This document shows, piece after piece, positions 60,989-64,000 of a stretch of 64,000 nucleotides of DNA. How positions within the stretch are numbered: the first letter of the stretch is position 1; every line of letters starts with the position of its first letter. This DNA is from UBA12170 sp964293475 (GTDB taxonomy: Bacteria; Bacteroidota; Bacteroidia; Bacteroidales; UBA12170): contig CAXYYJ010000023.1 in the NCBI GenBank assembly GCA_964293475.1, positions 11,914-75,913 on the forward strand. Direction: 5' to 3'. The translations under genes were made by a program, and so were the position numbers. Under the pieces are notes generated by a model, which was not told the DNA's origin, ran no database searches, and worked only from the letters and a program-made list of their open reading frames with translations.

Positions 60989-61666
60989 ATGAAAAAACTA
61001 TCATTATTGTATTTATTTACATTTATTTCAGCACTTACGGTTCTTGGGCAATGGAATACCAGTTCCTATCCTGATATATATTACAATTTGGGAAGAGTAG
61101 CAATAAATACAACAACATTTCCCAACACTCCTCATATTAAACTCACTGTTGAAGGCAGTCAAATAATTTATGGGCCTGGAGCAAGCCTATATTTTGGGGG
61201 TGCAACAAATACTATTGCGGGCTACGGGAAGTACGCAATAGAATATCATGAAGACTGGGAAGGGTTGAATTTTTGGAGACCTTTTGGAAGCAAAGTTGTC
61301 AATAATATATTATTTTTAGGGGATAATGGCAATGTTGGGATTGGCACAAAAGATCTTACGCCTGATTATAAACTTACAGTTGCTGGAAAGATACATGCAC
61401 GAGAAGTTTTAATTACAGAAACAGCTGGTGGTGCTGATTTTGTGTTTAGATCTGAATATAAATTGCCAACATTAGCTGCATTGGAAGAATTTATAACACA
61501 AAACAAACATCTCCCTGGAATTAAATCTGCAAAACAAATGGAAGAGCAAGGAATAAATATTGCTGAATTTCAAATACTACTATTACAAAAAATAGAAGAA
61601 TTAACCCTATACATTATTGAACAACAAAAAGAGATAGACAATTTAAAAAATCCAGATAGGTTTTAA
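60989..61666 (+). CDS. Secreted protein with endosialidase-chaperone-like C-terminus
   Basis: The 225-residue protein has a signal peptide (MKKLSLLYLFTFISALTVLGQ). The middle part has NGNVGIGTKDLTPDYKLTVAGKIHAREV, a pattern common in phage-tail-fibre-like surface proteins of this phylum. The end (LEEFITQNKHLPGIKSAKQMEEQGINIAEFQILLLQKIEELTLYIIEQQKEI) is the typical coiled-coil/intramolecular-chaperone tail. It is probably a trimeric surface protein. Function unknown. AT-rich codon use differs from the core genes. Confidence 0.82.
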   Translation: MKKLSLLYLFTFISALTVLGQWNTSSYPDIYYNLGRVAINTTTFPNTPHIKLTVEGSQIIYGPGASLYFGGATNTIAGYGKYAIEYHEDWEGLNFWRPFGSKVVNNILFLGDNGNVGIGTKDLTPDYKLTVAGKIHAREVLITETAGGADFVFRSEYKLPTLAALEEFITQNKHLPGIKSAKQMEEQGINIAEFQILLLQKIEELTLYIIEQQKEIDNLKNPDRF

Positions 61667-61723
61667 ATTTTTATAATCTTATTAATAATAAGCAATTAAA
61701 CAATAAAGCATCAAACAAATAAC

Positions 61724-62233
61724 ATGAGAAATCTATTATACTTTTTGTTTTTTTTATTGGCATTGCCTTCTTTAAAAGCCCAGACGAATCCGGCGGACGA
61801 TAAGGTTTTGTTTTTAAATAAGAAAAATCAACATAGTATTTCATTGGAAGGAGTGGCTTTATCTTATACCTATGTTCATCAAATGTATCCAAATTTGAAT
61901 CTTGGTCTAAGAATTCAAGCTGGAGTTGGTATCAAATTTTTGTTAAAACAACATCACTTTTTTGAATTGGACAAAGTTGTTGATGTTATTAAGTTACAGT
62001 TAATATATAGAAAAGATATTTTAAACAATTTCTATTTTGATATTGGCCCTCTGGCAGCAATTGGTATAGGTGAGAATTTAGGTTTTTCTTCTGGTATCGA
62101 TTTAACAAGCTATTATCAGATAAAGAAAGTACACATCGGTTTTCGAATAGAAGGTATTTTATATTTTTACAATAATAAGAGTGATTTTGTCGGCATAACA
62201 ATTATACCAATAGTTATGGGTATTAATTTTTAA
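61724..62233 (+). CDS. Small exported protein, likely outer-membrane barrel
   Basis: The 169-residue protein has a signal peptide ending in LKAQ. The rest has alternating beta strands (HSISLEGVALSYTYVHQM, LGLRIQAGVGIKFLL, VHIGFRIEGILYFY) and ends in Phe (VMGINF), as outer-membrane barrels do. I recognise no family. It lies between two other secreted proteins in the same direction. Confidence 0.72.
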   Translation: MRNLLYFLFFLLALPSLKAQTNPADDKVLFLNKKNQHSISLEGVALSYTYVHQMYPNLNLGLRIQAGVGIKFLLKQHHFFELDKVVDVIKLQLIYRKDILNNFYFDIGPLAAIGIGENLGFSSGIDLTSYYQIKKVHIGFRIEGILYFYNNKSDFVGITIIPIVMGINF

Positions 62234-62243
62234 ACTCTCATCA

Positions 62244-63560
62244 ATGAAAAAAGCATTATTATCAATATTTCTGATTGTTTTCAATTTAGTCTCGTATGCA
62301 CAAATTTTTCCAGAGCCATCAGGAAATTCAAGTTCCTATAGTTCAATTAAAAAAGTGATTAGTAAGTGTGATGGCTATGCATTTAACATTCCGTTTGAAT
62401 ACAAGTTTAATACTGATGCAAGAAGATATTCTTATAACATCGCTTTATGGAATGAATGCTACCAAGTGCTAGGAAATAAACCATCATGCACAGGAATGAC
62501 AACCTGTCATGACTGTAATGCATGTGATTCTGGTTGGAAAAAAATTGGGAGAATTACTTTTATTAGAGACAATAATTACGATCGCCACAAACTTAACCTT
62601 GGCTGGCGGCCTGATCCAAATAACATCTATCAACTCAAATTTTCGGCATATTTTCATGAGTATTTTGTTGATGAATATGTTTCACATTATCTGGCAAATG
62701 TAAATACCAATACTGCTCCGTATGTTGATATGTTTATGAGCTTAGAGACTATTGCACTTATTGTAAATGATAGAGCGATAGTTATTCGGAAACCTGGCAT
62801 GATTCCAAGTGCAAAAGATTCACAAATTCATAATACATTTTTTTTTGGAGATAATGACAAATGTGTTGTTCACAACAGTATGGCCATCGAGTTTCGCAAT
62901 AGAGAATCAGATAAAAGTGGTTTTAAAACCAAATTAGATAATTGCAAATATATAACTATAAATTTATCTGTTTTTAAAAGCAATGATATACACACTTTCT
63001 ATGCATACGAAGATATTTACGGTTCCATTGGAAATGTTGATGATGTTCAAACTAATAAGGCAAACTATAAAAAACAACAATGCGAAATACCAAATGGAGC
63101 AGATATTTCATTTGTTGCTGGTGATAAAATATATCTGTTTCCGGGATTTCATGCTAAAGCAGGTTGCGTATTCGAAGCAAGAATAGAAAAAAAACTCAAA
63201 TTCATTGGGTATTATGAAATGCCAGAAATATTAAACCTACCATCGCTAGATCAACAAGAGAGTTGCATTAATAAAACTGATTCTATTTTATTTTTTAAGT
63301 CTAGTGCTGACATAGATTTAAATAGCCCTACTGAATTTGCACTTTTCCCAAATCCTAATATAGGAATTTTTAATATTGTTACAGATTCAGACCAAATTTT
63401 TGATGTCAAAGTGCTAAATTCCATCGGAATTAGTATTTTTAACAGGGAAGAAAATAAGAATAGTCTCGAAATAGATATTTCTTCTCAGCCAAGAGGGATA
63501 TATCTTGTATTAATTCGTTCCAAGAAAAATACGCTTATTAAAAAAATAGTATATAATTGA
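62244..63560 (+). CDS. T9SS-exported protein with 3-coathanger-like stack and sorting domain
   Basis: The 438-residue protein has a signal peptide (MKKALLSIFLIVFNLVSYAQ) and a Cys-rich patch near residue 80 (CTGMTTCHDCNACDSGW). A GDKIYLFPGFHAKAGCVFEARI block follows, as found in '3-coathanger stack' proteins, then a type A T9SS C-terminal domain (FALFPNPNIGIFNIV, GIYLVLI). It is exported and probably surface-attached. Function unknown; the N-terminal 280 residues match nothing I recognise. Confidence 0.82.
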   Translation: MKKALLSIFLIVFNLVSYAQIFPEPSGNSSSYSSIKKVISKCDGYAFNIPFEYKFNTDARRYSYNIALWNECYQVLGNKPSCTGMTTCHDCNACDSGWKKIGRITFIRDNNYDRHKLNLGWRPDPNNIYQLKFSAYFHEYFVDEYVSHYLANVNTNTAPYVDMFMSLETIALIVNDRAIVIRKPGMIPSAKDSQIHNTFFFGDNDKCVVHNSMAIEFRNRESDKSGFKTKLDNCKYITINLSVFKSNDIHTFYAYEDIYGSIGNVDDVQTNKANYKKQQCEIPNGADISFVAGDKIYLFPGFHAKAGCVFEARIEKKLKFIGYYEMPEILNLPSLDQQESCINKTDSILFFKSSADIDLNSPTEFALFPNPNIGIFNIVTDSDQIFDVKVLNSIGISIFNREENKNSLEIDISSQPRGIYLVLIRSKKNTLIKKIVYN

Positions 63561-63604
63561 AATTCAATTAAGTACCAATTAAAACTTTGCTACATGTATA
63601 AGAA

Positions 63605-64000
63605 ATGCGAATAAAAGGACTTGATTTTTTGCGAGGCATCGCCATTTTATTGGTGTTGTTCCGGCACAATCCGTTGGGTGACAATATCTTTTATCATTTT
63701 GGCTGGTTGGGAGTCGATTTGTTTTTTGTGTTGAGCGGGTTTTTGGTTTCTGGCTTGTTATTTACCGAATATAAAAAGCGTGGTGAAGTTCGCATTAAGC
63801 GGTTTCTCATCAGGCGTGGATTTAAAATATACCCCCCGTTTTATTTTTTTCTGGTGGTAAGCATTGCCATCCACTGGTATCAGACCCATTCTTTCCATTC
63901 ACTGAATTTACTTTTATCGGAGCTTTTCTATGTTCAGAGTTATTTCCCAGGAATCTGGATTCATACCTGGTCGCTGGCGGTGGAAGAGCATTTTTATATA
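63605..64000 (+). CDS. Acyltransferase 3 family membrane protein (3' end outside window)
   Basis: The frame starts with ATG 63605 (MRIKGLDFLRGIAILLVLFRH) and stays open to the edge (132 codons). RGIAILLVLFRHN is the first helix with the catalytic-type His of OafA/YrhL O-acyltransferases. WLGVDLFFVLSGFLVSGLLF, RFLIRRGFKIYPPFYFFL and HTWSLAVEEHFYI are further family signatures. It would transfer acetyl groups to a polysaccharide or other surface molecule. The remaining helices are missing. Confidence 0.92.
   Translation, partial: MRIKGLDFLRGIAILLVLFRHNPLGDNIFYHFGWLGVDLFFVLSGFLVSGLLFTEYKKRGEVRIKRFLIRRGFKIYPPFYFFLVVSIAIHWYQTHSFHSLNLLLSELFYVQSYFPGIWIHTWSLAVEEHFYI

Noticed and set aside
1..64000. 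rRNA, tRNA, insertion sequence, integrase or prophage
   Set aside because: I saw no cloverleaf with conserved T-loop, no rRNA stretch, no transposase or integrase motif and no terminal repeats; a dedicated tRNA/IS search was not possible.

Overview
The window looks like a chromosomal segment of a Bacteroidota bacterium, probably an uncultured Bacteroidales/Marinilabiliales-type organism. Support comes from a SusC/SusD pair, type IX secretion C-terminal sorting domains, many lipoproteins with a Cys lipobox, the Bacteroidota housekeeping promoter (TTTG, about 19 bp, TAnnTTTG) in front of several genes, and few Shine-Dalgarno sequences. No rRNA, tRNA, CRISPR array, insertion sequence or phage module was recognised. 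All identifications are from reading motifs; no database search was run.

Left part (1-12,121): one long minus-strand operon reads agaS-like sugar isomerase/deaminase, LacC/FruK-like kinase, a second PfkB kinase, class II ketose-bisphosphate aldolase, SusC, SusD, a PKD lipoprotein in the SusE slot, and a DUF4874/DUF4832 secreted protein cut by the window edge. A DeoR/AgaR-like regulator is divergent. I read this as a galactosamine/tagatose-phosphate utilisation locus in which outer-membrane SusCD import and ATP-dependent kinases replace the PTS of proteobacterial aga clusters. Two similar T-rich candidate operators lie at the two ends of the divergent intergenic region.

Middle part (12,200-34,400): rpmH, a SpoU-type methyltransferase, an SPFH protein with a small ribbon-helix-helix partner, a secreted Asp-box/T9SS protein, periplasmic MsrB-MsrA, a THUMP RNA methyltransferase, TamL-like outer-membrane assembly lipoprotein, a DHOD-like protein with a ferredoxin-NADP reductase-like partner, IspH, nucleotide-sugar genes (rfbD, UDP-xylose synthase, ugd), two tandem acyl-CoA ligases with a PaaI thioesterase, and a carboxyltransferase with its biotin carrier.

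Right part (34,500-59,400): mostly core genes. These are secG, a TPR protein, lptE, a sigma-54 activator, recR, a MORN-repeat protein, an HU-CCDC81/SPOR protein, kdsB, a deoxynucleoside kinase, a GH3-family protein, priA, a GNAT protein, phosphatidylserine decarboxylase, an S4 protein, an EF-G paralogue with altered GTPase motifs, an adenosine-kinase-like protein, a polyprenyl synthase and rimP-nusA-infB. A promoter/terminator pair between recR and the sigma-54 activator suggests an unannotated RNA of about 63 nt.

Right end (59,400-64,000): a beta-propeller phytase lipoprotein, an AT-rich block of three secreted proteins (endosialidase-chaperone-like tail, small barrel-like protein, T9SS cargo), and the start of an acyltransferase-3 gene cut by the window edge.
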